Below are positions 26,416 through 35,677 of a stretch of 48,747 nucleotides of DNA, piece by piece. The position numbers and the translations under genes are program-made. This DNA is from Pseudomonadota bacterium (GTDB taxonomy: Bacteria; Chloroflexota; UBA6077; JAJPHF01). Position 1 is the stretch's first letter, and the number at the start of each line of letters is the position of its first letter. Location: NCBI GenBank assembly GCA_021325365.1, contig JAJPHF010000096.1, forward strand, positions 1 to 48,747, read 5' to 3'. Under the pieces are notes generated by a model. That model was not told where the DNA came from, did not search any database, and saw only the letters and a program-made list of their open reading frames with translations.

Positions 26416-27657
26416 CTACTCGCCCGCGATGATCGGCGCGCTATCGCGCTTGCCGAGGCGGCGCGCCCCATCCTCGGTGACGACGATCGTGTCCCCCCAG
26501 GCCAGGATCTTGCTGCCATCGAGCGTCTGGAAGCGCGGCCCGAGGATGAACACCTGCCCAGCCTGGATTGCCGTCTGCATTACGGGCGCATCCGGCCGGC
26601 TCATGTGCAGCACCGGCAGGTCCTCACCCAAGCCTCGCCCGTGGAGCGGTACGGCTTGCGCCTTGTAGCCCCGCCCGTTGACGAGATCAACGTAGCGCTT
26701 CACGGCCTCGCCGTACGTCACCCCCGGCCGGATAGACTCGAACATGCGGTCGAAGCAATCCACGGCCAGCGCGTGCAGGCGCGCGTACTCGTCGGACGGT
26801 GGGCCGATGAACACCGGCCGCCGCACCTGCGCGATGTACCCCGCGTAGCGGACCTCGGTCTCCGTGATGATGACGTCCCCGCGCTGCAGCGGCCGCACCG
26901 GCGGCACGCGGCTCATGCGGACGGGCGAGACGCCCGCCCCCCAGAGCACCAGGGTCGGTAGCTCTGCACCACTCCGCACCATGTGGGCGACGATCTCGGC
27001 GTAGGCGACATGCTCACTCACGCCCGGCCGCGCCGCGGCCGCCATCTGCAGCACGCTCTCCTCAGCGATCTCTGTGGCTCGCTCTAGGGCCGCGATCTCT
27101 TCGGCGCTCTTGATCAGCCGCACCTCGACCATCGACTCGGTCGCACTCTCGAAGCGGGCGTTCGGGAAGGCTTCCCGTAAGCGCTGCATGGTGACGTAGA
27201 GGATCATGCCGTCCGGCGAACGCGGCGTGCCTCCAATCCCCACGACGCCGATCGTACCGCCCTCAAGGCTATGCTCCCGAATCGAGGCGATGAAGTTGTC
27301 GCTCCAGGTGCAGTCGGAGCCGCGCACATCGGCGACCCAGCCCTGCATATCGCGCCACCATTCGGGCGGCTGGGAGTCGGCACGCACCCACGCGGTCGGC
27401 TCACCTCGGGCGGGGAAGAAGACGCAGGCCTCGTTCGCGAAACCGCCGATCTGCGTTAGATAGCGGACATCCGCCTGAAAGGCCTCGTTGTGGCCGGTAT
27501 TGCACGGGGCGATGATCGCGTCAAACCCGCGCTGCGCCATCATCGAGCGCACACGTGCGTAGCGGCGGTCCCGCTCGGCGAGCGAGAAGGTGAAGGGCAG
27601 ACGGCCGATCCGGGCGCGGCGAGCCGGCTCTAGGATTGAGGGGGATTCCTGTTCCAT
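26416..27657 (-). CDS. M24 pita-bread-fold protein without full metal site
   Basis: 413 residues, paralogue of the protein at 18199 with the same N-terminal motif (SLAERDRRYARVRSMM; VRYLTQIGG). Metal positions are again changed: the two Asp are Glu and Gln (ITETEVRYAGYIAQV), one His is kept (LHGRGLG), and the two Glu are Gly (FILGPRF; WGDTIVV). The kept His may correspond to the catalytic His of creatinase-type enzymes. ATG 27657 is chosen because GAGGTGG precedes it, though upstream ATGs at 27669 and 27675 are possible. It probably forms one transcription unit with the binding protein at 25216. Confidence 0.85.
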   Translation of the reverse strand: MEQESPSILEPARRARIGRLPFTFSLAERDRRYARVRSMMAQRGFDAIIAPCNTGHNEAFQADVRYLTQIGGFANEACVFFPARGEPTAWVRADSQPPEWWRDMQGWVADVRGSDCTWSDNFIASIREHSLEGGTIGVVGIGGTPRSPDGMILYVTMQRLREAFPNARFESATESMVEVRLIKSAEEIAALERATEIAEESVLQMAAAARPGVSEHVAYAEIVAHMVRSGAELPTLVLWGAGVSPVRMSRVPPVRPLQRGDVIITETEVRYAGYIAQVRRPVFIGPPSDEYARLHALAVDCFDRMFESIRPGVTYGEAVKRYVDLVNGRGYKAQAVPLHGRGLGEDLPVLHMSRPDAPVMQTAIQAGQVFILGPRFQTLDGSKILAWGDTIVVTEDGARRLGKRDSAPIIAGE

Positions 27658-28091
27658 GCGCCACCTCATCGCCATGGCTATCGCGACACTAGCATCTCGG
27701 GCGATGGAATGAGTCGTTGTGCGGGCGCTAGTCTAGCAGATAGGCTAACCGCTGTCGACGTGCAGATATTCGCTGCCGGGCGGGGTAGAGTAGGGGGCTG
27801 ACGACTATGGGTCACACACGCAAGCAGTATAGTCCTGGCTCCCCTGCCGCGGTGAAGCTTGCGTAGCAGGTCGCGAGGCGTTCCGTGCAGGGCCTGGCCG
27901 GCGACTATTCCTGCCCGCGGGCGCGGTGTGGGCGGGGATCAAGCTGGGGGCAGAGGAGGAGGTGCGCCGCTGCCCCCCGGCCTTGCCCGGGCTACCGTCG
28001 CACGTTAGAACAACGAGGAGCCCCCGTCCTGGCACGGAGGCGCGCCCCGAGCCGCACGCTGGAGCACCGTCTTTCGCGAGGAGGTCGCCGC
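27658..28091. other. divergent intergenic region
   Basis: 434 bp between the minus-strand M24 gene and the plus-strand enoyl-CoA hydratase. Both promoters must lie here. A TATAGT at 27828 resembles a -10 box but has no fitting -35 box. I see no tRNA or small gene. A ribosome site (GAGGAGG) for the hydratase is at 28077. Confidence 0.4.
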
Positions 28092-28901
28092 ATGGCCGCG
28101 AACGGTGGCAGCTACGAGACGATTCTGTACCGCGTCGAGGACGGCATCGCCTTCCTGACGCTCAACCGGCCGGAGGCGCTCAACGCGCTAAACCGCCAGA
28201 TGACGCGGGAGATCATCGCGGCGTGCCAGGCGATGAACGAGGACCCCGAGGTGCGGGTGGCCATCGTCAGCGGGGCGGGCGACCGCGCGTTCTCGGCCGG
28301 GGCCGACCTCAAGGAGCGCGCGGCAACGACCGGCGGGCCGATCGAGGCGCGCGCCGTGCGCGTGCGGCCGGGGATCGCCCAGCACCACCGCGCGATCGCG
28401 GCCGTGGACCGCCCGACGATCGCCGCGATCCAGGGCTACGCGGTCGGCGGTGGTCTGGAGATCGCGCTGGCGTGCGACCTGCGGATCGCGGCCGAGGACG
28501 CCAAGCTGGGCCTGATGGAGGTGCGGCGCGGCATCATCCCGGGCGCGGGCGGCACGCAGCGACTGACGCGGCTGGTGGGCAAGGGCCACGCGCTCCAGCT
28601 CGCGCTCACGGGCGAGCCGATCGACGCGCAGCAAGCGTACCGCATCGGCCTGGTTAACGCGGTGGTGTCCCGCGCCGAGCTGATGGATGCTGCGCTGGCG
28701 CTCGCGCAAAAGATCGCGCGCAACGCGCCGATCGCCACGCGCTTCGTCAAGGAGGCGATCAACAAGGGGCTGGACCTGCCGCTGGACGATGGCCTGCGAC
28801 TGGAAGCCGACCTGTCGGCGCTCATCAGCACCACCGAAGACGCGAGGGAAGGCCCCCGGGCCTTCGCCGAGAAGCGCGAGCCGGTCTGGCAGGGGCGATA
28901 A
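28092..28901 (+). CDS. enoyl-CoA hydratase/isomerase family protein
   Basis: 269 residues of the crotonase fold. The oxyanion-hole motif is GDRAFSAGADLKE. Both catalytic glutamates of true hydratases are present: one in GGGLEIALACD and one in GLMEVRRGIIPGAGG. The ATG at 28092 has GAGGAGG eight bases before it. It would hydrate or isomerise a CoA thioester, fitting the CaiB/BaiF CoA-transferase downstream. An amidohydrolase gene follows after 26 bp on the same strand. Confidence 0.93.
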   Translation: MAANGGSYETILYRVEDGIAFLTLNRPEALNALNRQMTREIIAACQAMNEDPEVRVAIVSGAGDRAFSAGADLKERAATTGGPIEARAVRVRPGIAQHHRAIAAVDRPTIAAIQGYAVGGGLEIALACDLRIAAEDAKLGLMEVRRGIIPGAGGTQRLTRLVGKGHALQLALTGEPIDAQQAYRIGLVNAVVSRAELMDAALALAQKIARNAPIATRFVKEAINKGLDLPLDDGLRLEADLSALISTTEDAREGPRAFAEKREPVWQGR

Positions 28902-28927
28902 CCATCCGAGAGCGTGGGAGGTGAGGC

Positions 28928-29806
28928 GTGCCGGGCGCGATTGACATCGTGATCAACTTGCACACACCCGAGGTGCTGGCGTTTCGACCGAAGTGGTACG
29001 AGACGTTCCTGGGCGGCCAGATCGGCGCCGAGCGCGACCGCATCGAGGGGTTGACCATCGAGCAGTACCTGGAGAAGATGGACCGCGCCGGCATCGACGT
29101 CGCGTTCATCGCGGCCGCCAAGTCGGGCCCCATCCCCCACAACGTGAACTGGCACCTGCCGTACGAGATGGTGCACGCGGTAGTGCAGGCGCACCCCACG
29201 CGCTTCCGCGGGCTGGCAGGGATCGACCCGACGGAGGGCATGGCGGGGGTCCGGCGCCTGGAATACGCCATCAAGGAGCTGGGCTTCGTCGGCGCACACC
29301 TGTACCCGCACTGGTTCGAGCTGCCGCCCGACCACCGCAAGTACTACCCGTTCTACGCCAAGTGCGTCGAGCTGGACGTGCCGATCCAGATGCAGGTGGG
29401 CCACTGCCTCGTCTACTCGCGCGAGCGCCCGCTGCCGAGCGTCGGGCGCCCGATCCTCCTGGACACGATCGCCTGCGACTTCCCCGAGTTGAAGCTGATC
29501 GGCATCCATACCGGTTGGCCGTGGGTCGAGGAGATGATCTCGGTCGCCTGGAAGCACCCCAACGTGTACATCGGCTCCGACGCCTACGCGCCGCGCTACT
29601 GGAAGCCGGAGTTCATCCACTTCATCAATAGCTGGGGCCAGAACAAGGTGCTGTTCGGCACCGACTTCCCGATCATCGACTTCGAGCGCGCCACCCGGGA
29701 GATCGGCGAGCTGGGCCTACGGCCGGAATGCCAGGAGAAGCTGCTCTGGCGCAACGCCGCGCGGATCTACAAGCTGGACGCCAATGGTGGCGGGGCTACC
29801 GGTTGA
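28928..29806 (+). CDS. amidohydrolase-2 family protein
   Basis: 292 residues, GTG start with GGGAGGTGAGG upstream. The N-terminus reads IDIVINLHTPE, so the usual HxH metal motif is reduced to a single His. Other family positions are visible: GHCLVYS, IGIHTGWPWVEE and FGTDFPIIDF with the C-terminal Asp. It resembles the hydrolases at 5071 and 10584 but is shorter. Its stop overlaps by 11 bp the stop of the convergent VOC gene at 29796. Confidence 0.88.
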   Translation: MPGAIDIVINLHTPEVLAFRPKWYETFLGGQIGAERDRIEGLTIEQYLEKMDRAGIDVAFIAAAKSGPIPHNVNWHLPYEMVHAVVQAHPTRFRGLAGIDPTEGMAGVRRLEYAIKELGFVGAHLYPHWFELPPDHRKYYPFYAKCVELDVPIQMQVGHCLVYSRERPLPSVGRPILLDTIACDFPELKLIGIHTGWPWVEEMISVAWKHPNVYIGSDAYAPRYWKPEFIHFINSWGQNKVLFGTDFPIIDFERATREIGELGLRPECQEKLLWRNAARIYKLDANGGGATG

Positions 29807-30725
29807 GTGGCGCGGCTTGGGGAGGGCGCGGGCGCCGCGCGAAGCCCAGCCCGCCGGCCTGTAGCGTCGCCTCCATACGGTCCCACGGGCAGATGCCCTC
29901 TTCCCAGATCTCCACCTCCCACCAGTTGGTGTCCTGGTCCTCCAGATAGAACGAGTACGAGCCGTGTGCCGCGCACGGCGCCTGGAGCTTCTGAATCCCA
30001 AAGGTGTCCTTGACCCCCGCGGTCGCCGCGTGCAGGCGGTCGATGGTCGACTCGTCTCCCCGGAGCATGAGGCCGTGATGGTTGGAGCGGCGCTGCGGCA
30101 GGAGGCGGTCCCCGACCTCCACCACGATCACGTTGACGCCGCCATACCCGCCGCAGTGGGCGTACGTGGGACCGACGCGCCTGATCTCTAACCCCAGATA
30201 GTCACGGTAGAAGCTCACCGTCGGCGCCAGGCGACGACACTCCAGCGTGACGTAGCCGATCGGGCCAGCAGGAACGATAGAGTCGCGTGGCTCGGCATCC
30301 CGGGGGATGAGCAGCGTCCCGAAGGGACTATCATTCTCCTCGATCCGCCACCAGTTGCCGTCGCCATCCTTCAGATAGAAGCCGTAGGTGTCCACGCCGA
30401 ATCTCGTTGGGTCCTCGCGGGCCGGAATGGTGATCTCCTGTATTCCCCAGGCGTCGGGGGCGCTGGCGATTCGGGCGTGCACCGCGTCCACCGCGGCGGC
30501 ATCAGGGACTGGGCGGGCGTAGAAGTTGAAAAACGGCTGCGGCCCGGGGTTGTGCCGTTCGTGCATCGCCGCGTATTGACCGTTCGTGGCGCGCAGGTGC
30601 CCGGTCGTTGCCGACGCCGCGTGGGTCTGCAGGCCGAGCACTTCGCGGTAGAAGCGCAGCGCACGTGGGAGATTCATCACCTCGAGCGTCGTATGCGAGG
30701 CTGTCGCGGGCTGGACGACTGGCAT
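29796..30725 (-). CDS. two-domain VOC (glyoxalase/dioxygenase-like) protein
   Basis: 309 residues with two VOC modules: SHTTLEVMNLPRALRFYREVLGL... closing with YGFYLKDGDGNWWRIEE, and IGYVTLECRRLAPTVSFYRDY... closing with YSFYLEDQDTNWWEVE. Acidic residues in the closing strands could be metal ligands. ATG 30725 is preferred to the adjoining GTG 30728. It is transcribed in the same direction as the double CoA-transferase, which ends 75 bp upstream, and may belong to its operon. Confidence 0.82.
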   Translation of the reverse strand: MPVVQPATASHTTLEVMNLPRALRFYREVLGLQTHAASATTGHLRATNGQYAAMHERHNPGPQPFFNFYARPVPDAAAVDAVHARIASAPDAWGIQEITIPAREDPTRFGVDTYGFYLKDGDGNWWRIEENDSPFGTLLIPRDAEPRDSIVPAGPIGYVTLECRRLAPTVSFYRDYLGLEIRRVGPTYAHCGGYGGVNVIVVEVGDRLLPQRRSNHHGLMLRGDESTIDRLHAATAGVKDTFGIQKLQAPCAAHGSYSFYLEDQDTNWWEVEIWEEGICPWDRMEATLQAGGLGFARRPRPPQAAPLNR

Positions 30726-30799
30726 CACGCCCCCTCTACGCCACGGCCGGGCGCGTGCCGGCCGCTAAACTCCGTAATTATAGGGCTGCCCGCACGCTG

Positions 30800-33349
30800 C
30801 TACTGCAGGGCGCCGTCGGCGGCGAGGCGGGCGACGGCGCCGGGGGAGAGGCCGAGCCATTCCTGGAGTACCTCGGCGGTGTGCTCGCCGAGCAGCGGGG
30901 GTGGCCGCCGGACCGCCCCGGGCGTGTCGGAGAGCCGCACCGGGATGCCGCCCGCCGGGATCGGGTCGGGAACCAGGGCGTCGAGTGTCACGATGAACTC
31001 GTGCGCCGCGAGCTGCGGATCGACCAGGAGATCCGCCATCGTCTGCACCGCGCCGGCCGGCACGCCCACCGCCTGGAGCGTCTCCATCACCGCGTGGGGC
31101 GTGCGCTCGCGGGTCCACATCTGCACGTGGGCGTCCAGCGCCTCGCGGTGATGCACGCGCGCGGGCAGATCGGCGAAGCGAGGATCGCGCGTCCAGGGCG
31201 GGTCGCCGATGGCACGGCCGAAGGCGGCCCACTCGGCCTCGGTACGCACGACGACTACGCACCAGGCGTCGTCGCCGGCGCAGCGGTAGCAGCCGACGGG
31301 CGCACCAGGGTAGGCGTGGTTGCCACGCGGCTCGGTCACGCGGCCGTTGATGGTCCAGTCCAGATAGTAGGGCCCGACCAGCGAGGCGGCCACCTCTGCC
31401 TGCGACACGTCCAGGTAGTGGCCCTGGCCCGTGCGCCGGCGGTGGTCGAGCGCCGCCAGCACGAGACACGCGCCTTGCACGCCGCCGAAGTAATCGGGGT
31501 GGAAGAGGTGCGTGCCGATGGGCTGCTCGGCGCCCGGGTGGTTCCACAGGTGGGTGAGGCCGATGAGCGGCGGCAGGTTCTGGCCGAGCGTGAGCGAGTG
31601 CGTCGCAGTCGCGCCGAGCCCCTGCGAGCTGAGCATGATGAGGTCGGGCCGCACCACGCGGAGCGCCTCGTAGTCGAGCCCGAGGCGGCGCAGCACCCCG
31701 GCGCCGAAGTTTTCCACGACCACGTCGGCCCGCTCCACCAGTCGCAGGACCAGAGCCTTGCCCGCCGGGCTGGCGGCGTCGATCGTCACGCCGCGCTTGT
31801 TGCGGTTCACGTCGTAGAAGCTGGGGGAAAGGTCCGTGCTGCGGGGCGCGGGCCCACGCATGAAGTCGATGGCACGCCCGGTCTCGACCTTGACCACGTC
31901 GGCGCCGAAGTCGCCCAGGCGCATGCCGATGACAGGGCCGACGTAGCCGGTGCCGAACTCCAGCACGCGCACGCCCGCCAGGGGCCGCGCCGCGGCCGCC
32001 ATCGTCGGTCCTCGCTGCGTCGCAGCTACGGTCGGCGGCTGCGCCGTCGGTCCTCGCTGCGCTGTGCGTCCGCGGGCTTGTCCCGTCAGGGACAAGCCCG
32101 CCGCCTTCGGCGCGGTCGGCGCCTTCGGCGTCACACTACCCCCAGCGGCGGCCAGCGCCGCCAGCTCGTCCGTCGTCAGCCCCAGCTCGCCGCGGTAGAT
32201 GGGTGTGTTGTCCTGGCCCAGCAGCGGCGCGGGTCCCGCCACGGGCACCGGCGCACCGTCGAGGTGGAAGCCGGCGCCCGGCGCGCGGTAGGTGCCCACC
32301 AGCGGGTGCGTGAGCGGGTTAAAGTACCTGCGCTCGGCGACGAAGCTGCTCTCCACGAACTCGGCCGGCGTGTTCACCGGCGTGACCGGAACGCCGGCCG
32401 CCTGCCCCTGCGCGAACAGCTCCGCGCGCGTGTAGCGCCGGGTGAACTCCGCGACCGCGCGGTCCACTTCCTCGCGCTGGCGGTTGCGCTGCTCGCGGTC
32501 CTCCCACGCGGGGTCGCTGAACGGCTCGGGGCTACCCATCCAGCGCACCAGCGCGCGCCAGTGGCGGAGCTGCCCGCCCACGATGCGCACGTAGCCATCC
32601 TTGCACGGATACAAGCCGCCGGGCGTGATCGAGCGATAGGTCTGGCCCTCGCGGCCCGGCACGGCGCCGGTGCGGGCGTACTTCGGGATGCCGGAGTCGG
32701 TGGCCAGTGCGACGCACTCCTGCGCTGCGACGTCGACGTGCTGGCCGCGGCCGGTGGCGGCGCGCGCAAACAGGGCGACGAGCGTGCCGAGCGCGGCGAA
32801 GCTCGACGCGACGCCGTAGCCGAAGTGGCCCGGCGGTGCGCACGGCTCCTCCTCGGGCTCGCCGCACTGGTAGAGGACGCCACCCATGGCGACGAGCACG
32901 GGCTCGGGGCACAGCCAGTTGCGGCGCGGCCCCGTCTGGCCGAAGCCGGTGAGCGACGTGTACACCAACCCCGGGTTGATCTCGGCCAGGGCGGGGTAGT
33001 CGAGTCCGCGACGGGCCATGACGCCGGGCGGCATCGTCTCGACCACGGCGTCGGCCGTCACGGCAAGGCGGCGGAAGAGCGCCTGGCCGCTGGGGTTATC
33101 TATGTCCAGCGTGATCGAGCGCTTGCCGGCGTGGTAGTAGAGATGAAAGAGGCTGGACTCGGGACCTGGCTGGTCGTGGGCGTAGGGCGGGAGCCGCCGC
33201 GACGAGCAGCCCTCGGGTGGCTCGACCTTGATCACCTCGGCGCCCAGACTGGCGAGCGTCAGGGTACAGTAGGCGCCCGCCTCGTCGGCTAGGTCGAGGA
33301 CACGATAGCCTGCGAGTAGGCGCTCCGGAGACGGGCTCTCATCGGTCAT
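30800..33349 (-). CDS. double-length CaiB/BaiF (class III) CoA-transferase
   Basis: 849 residues made of two complete class III CoA-transferase domains. Domain 1 (about residues 1-410) has LDLADEAGAYCTLTLASLGAEVIKVEPP and RGLDYPALAEINPGLVYTSLTGFGQTGP. Domain 2 (from Met450) has LEFGTGYVGPVIGMRLGDFGADVVKVE and LGLDYEALRVVRPDLIMLSSQGLG. The position of the catalytic Asp appears to be Glu in both (VAAQE; VSQAE), as in many homologues. The linker is repeat-derived (32003-32101). Met450 at 32002 has its own GAGGA site, so domain 2 could also be made separately. It moves CoA between carboxylates, likely activating a substrate for the hydratase at 28092. Confidence 0.92.
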   Translation of the reverse strand: MTDESPSPERLLAGYRVLDLADEAGAYCTLTLASLGAEVIKVEPPEGCSSRRLPPYAHDQPGPESSLFHLYYHAGKRSITLDIDNPSGQALFRRLAVTADAVVETMPPGVMARRGLDYPALAEINPGLVYTSLTGFGQTGPRRNWLCPEPVLVAMGGVLYQCGEPEEEPCAPPGHFGYGVASSFAALGTLVALFARAATGRGQHVDVAAQECVALATDSGIPKYARTGAVPGREGQTYRSITPGGLYPCKDGYVRIVGGQLRHWRALVRWMGSPEPFSDPAWEDREQRNRQREEVDRAVAEFTRRYTRAELFAQGQAAGVPVTPVNTPAEFVESSFVAERRYFNPLTHPLVGTYRAPGAGFHLDGAPVPVAGPAPLLGQDNTPIYRGELGLTTDELAALAAAGGSVTPKAPTAPKAAGLSLTGQARGRTAQRGPTAQPPTVAATQRGPTMAAAARPLAGVRVLEFGTGYVGPVIGMRLGDFGADVVKVETGRAIDFMRGPAPRSTDLSPSFYDVNRNKRGVTIDAASPAGKALVLRLVERADVVVENFGAGVLRRLGLDYEALRVVRPDLIMLSSQGLGATATHSLTLGQNLPPLIGLTHLWNHPGAEQPIGTHLFHPDYFGGVQGACLVLAALDHRRRTGQGHYLDVSQAEVAASLVGPYYLDWTINGRVTEPRGNHAYPGAPVGCYRCAGDDAWCVVVVRTEAEWAAFGRAIGDPPWTRDPRFADLPARVHHREALDAHVQMWTRERTPHAVMETLQAVGVPAGAVQTMADLLVDPQLAAHEFIVTLDALVPDPIPAGGIPVRLSDTPGAVRRPPPLLGEHTAEVLQEWLGLSPGAVARLAADGALQ
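32003..32101. repeat. repeat block forming the linker of the double CoA-transferase
   Basis: CGTCGGTCCTCGCTGCG occurs at 32003-32019 and again at 32045-32061. It is followed by a perfect 13-bp inverted repeat (32072-32084 and 32089-32101, GCGGGCTTGTCCC with a 4-base loop GTCA). The block lies precisely between the two enzyme domains, as an intergenic repeat would. Confidence 0.75.
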
Positions 33350-33585
33350 GGTGAGCAGGTCTCTCCGGGTGGAGATCAGTCCGCAGTATCCCACACGCGC
33401 GGGGACCATTCAAGGCAAGTGTTCTGTGCCCGCTGCGGCGCTGCGTGGCCGGCTCACGCCCCGAGTGCTAGAATCCCCGCACTTCGCGGCGTCCGTCCGT
33501 CGCTCTCACGGCGAGTGCCGCGGCGGATTGGCCACCCCGGGCGCGGGCCTGCGGGATCGCGACGCATCTGGCGAGGGAGGTTGCC

Positions 33586-34425
33586 ATGCCCACGGTGCAC
33601 CTGGCTACAGGCATCGACATGTACTATGAGTCGCACGGCGACGGCGAGCCGCTGGTCCTGCTACCATCGACGGCCTTCCCCGCCGACGTATGGCTGCCCG
33701 ATCAAGTGCCCGCGCTCTCCAAAGACATGCGGCTCATCATCCTCGACGTGCGCGGGGTGGGGCGCTCCACGCACTATCAGGGCGCCTATACGATCGAACA
33801 GATGGCGTGCGACGTTATCGCCCTGCTCGACCAGCTCGACGTTCCGGCTGCCCACCTGCTCGGCCACTCTATGGGCGGTCGCATCGCGCTGGAAGCGGCG
33901 CTCGATTGGCCCGACCGAGTCAAGAGCCTCATTCTCGCTGCCACCGGCTCCGGCCCCGCCGGGCGACCAGGGCCCGAATGCCTGCCGGGGTTGTCCTACC
34001 GCGTCTCGAGCGGGCTTGCTCGCCTGGGGTTCGACGAGTACGTGCGGGAGGAGATCGTGGACTCCCCCGTCTACTTCACCGACCGCTATCGAGCGAGCCA
34101 CCCCGACAAGGTGAAGACCTTCTTCGAGCAGTACGTGTGGCCGCACCACGCGCGGCTCCCCGAGTACGTTCGCCTGGTTATGGCGCGCCAGTATTGGGAA
34201 GCCACGCACCGCCTGGGCGACGTCACCGTTCCCAGCCTGATCGTCGTCGGCACGGAGGACGTCGGGGGCAGCAACCACGTCGCGCAGGGCAAGCTGATGG
34301 CCGAGCGGATTCCGGGCGCGCAGTACCAGGAGCTGCGCGGCCAGTCGCATGGCTACTTCTGGGAGGCCCCCGAGGAGACGAACGCCTTGATCCGCGACTG
34401 GGTGCTCGGCCACCGCGATGCGTAG
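33586..34425 (+). CDS. alpha/beta hydrolase
   Basis: 279 residues. The catalytic triad can be read as Ser95 in LLGHSMGG, an acid in VVGTEDVGGS and His in GQSHGYFWE. Oxyanion-region motif: LPSTAFPADVW. Similar to 3-oxoadipate enol-lactonase or carboxylesterase relatives. The start at 33586 follows GGGAGGTTGCC. The gene overlaps the downstream binding protein by 8 bp (ATGCGTAG), so the two are translated as a pair: hydrolysis and uptake may be linked. The substrate is unknown. Confidence 0.88.
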   Translation: MPTVHLATGIDMYYESHGDGEPLVLLPSTAFPADVWLPDQVPALSKDMRLIILDVRGVGRSTHYQGAYTIEQMACDVIALLDQLDVPAAHLLGHSMGGRIALEAALDWPDRVKSLILAATGSGPAGRPGPECLPGLSYRVSSGLARLGFDEYVREEIVDSPVYFTDRYRASHPDKVKTFFEQYVWPHHARLPEYVRLVMARQYWEATHRLGDVTVPSLIVVGTEDVGGSNHVAQGKLMAERIPGAQYQELRGQSHGYFWEAPEETNALIRDWVLGHRDA

Positions 34426-35488
34426 TGTCGCGTACCTGCTGGTCGCGCTTACGCTAGCCTGTACAACCGTGCAGGCCCCGGCCCGGCCCGCACCCGGCGC
34501 CCCGCCGGGTCTGCCGGAAGCGTCGGACGCGACGGCCGTCCCGACCGCGCCGCCGACTAGCGCGCCCACGCCCGTTCCGCTGCGCATCGCTTACGCGTCG
34601 GCCTCGGCGAGCAATATTCCCGTCTTGCTGGCCTATGAACAGGGACTGTTCCAGCAGCAGGGGCTGGACGTCGAGATCGTGCTGCTGCAAGCCTCCCGCA
34701 CGGATCAAGCCGTTGCCAGCGGCGAAACCCCGGTCGGTTTCGGCGCGAACGTACTGACCTCCCGGCTGGCGGGTGCGGACCTGGTGGCGATCGCCGCCCT
34801 GGTCAACGGCATGCCCTACACGCTCTTCGTGCGTCCTGACGGAGGCATTCAGGACCCCCAGGACCTACGCGGCAAGACGGTCGTTAGCAGCGTCCCGGGC
34901 GGGACCATTCACTCGGCGTGGCTGATGCTCCTGAATCACTACAGCCTGACGCCCAACCAGGACGTCCGTATCCAGTCCGCCTCGCAGGGGCCTCCCGAGC
35001 AGCTCGCGATCATGGTCCAGGGCCTCGCCGACGCGACGCTGCTCTCGCCACCGGTCACCCAGATGGCCATCCAGGCGGGACTGGTGCCGCTGGTCAACGC
35101 CGCCGACCTACACCTCCCCTTTCTCCAGGGCACGGTGGGCGCCAACGTGCCCTACACACATGAGCATCCCGATGTAATCCGTCGCGTGCTGCGCACCTAC
35201 ATCTCGGCCGTCGCCCTCGCCCGCGCCGACGCCGCCGCGGCCAAAGCGGCCCTGGGCAAGTACACGCAGACGGACGATCCTGCGGTCCTGGACGAGTCCT
35301 ATCGCTACTACCGCGACCTGTGGGGACGGCCTGACTTCCGTGTGTCGCCCGAGGCCGTCCGCGCCATGCTGGCGGTAATCGACGCGCCGGGGGCCTCGGC
35401 TGCCCGCGGCGAGGACTTTGTGGACAATCACTTCGTCGACGAGCTACATGCTTCCGGGTTCGTGCGCGAGTCGGGCGCGCTGGACTAG
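34418..35488 (+). CDS. NMT1/THI5-like solute-binding lipoprotein
   Basis: 356 residues with lipobox LLVALTLAC, Pro/Ala/Thr linker and binding fold (LRIAYASASASNIPVLLAYEQGLF, GLDVEIVLL). Conserved DLRGKTVVSSVPGG matches the family. It starts inside the hydrolase gene (8-bp overlap). No transporter membrane or ATPase gene is adjacent. It is more distant from the proteins at 21129 and 25216 than they are from each other. Confidence 0.88.
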   Translation: MRSVAYLLVALTLACTTVQAPARPAPGAPPGLPEASDATAVPTAPPTSAPTPVPLRIAYASASASNIPVLLAYEQGLFQQQGLDVEIVLLQASRTDQAVASGETPVGFGANVLTSRLAGADLVAIAALVNGMPYTLFVRPDGGIQDPQDLRGKTVVSSVPGGTIHSAWLMLLNHYSLTPNQDVRIQSASQGPPEQLAIMVQGLADATLLSPPVTQMAIQAGLVPLVNAADLHLPFLQGTVGANVPYTHEHPDVIRRVLRTYISAVALARADAAAAKAALGKYTQTDDPAVLDESYRYYRDLWGRPDFRVSPEAVRAMLAVIDAPGASAARGEDFVDNHFVDELHASGFVRESGALD

Positions 35489-35581
35489 CCCGCGGTAGAC
35501 TGCTCGCCCGGCGGCGGACCCAAAGACCTTGCTCCTTACCCGACGACCGGCGATGAGTAACCCATAGCAAGGAGGACGACG

Positions 35582-35677
35582 ATGGCCGAGCACATCAACG
35601 GGCCGCTCAATTTCGAGCGACTGGGCTAGCAGGGCCGCCCCATGGTCTTCGTGCATCCCAACCCCATGGACTACTAA
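35582..35677 (+). pseudogene. 5' remnant of an alpha/beta hydrolase gene
   Basis: After AGGAGGACGACG an ATG opens a frame MAEHINGPLNFERLG, then TAG, then QGRPMVFVHPNPMDY and TAA. This is the typical first 30 residues of an alpha/beta hydrolase (up to the oxyanion HPNPMD motif), with an internal stop and no body. The rest has been lost. Confidence 0.55.

Noticed and set aside
30608..33292. Long plus-strand open frame over the CoA-transferase gene
   Set aside because: His/Arg/Val-rich shadow of a high-GC gene; no ribosome site and no family motif.
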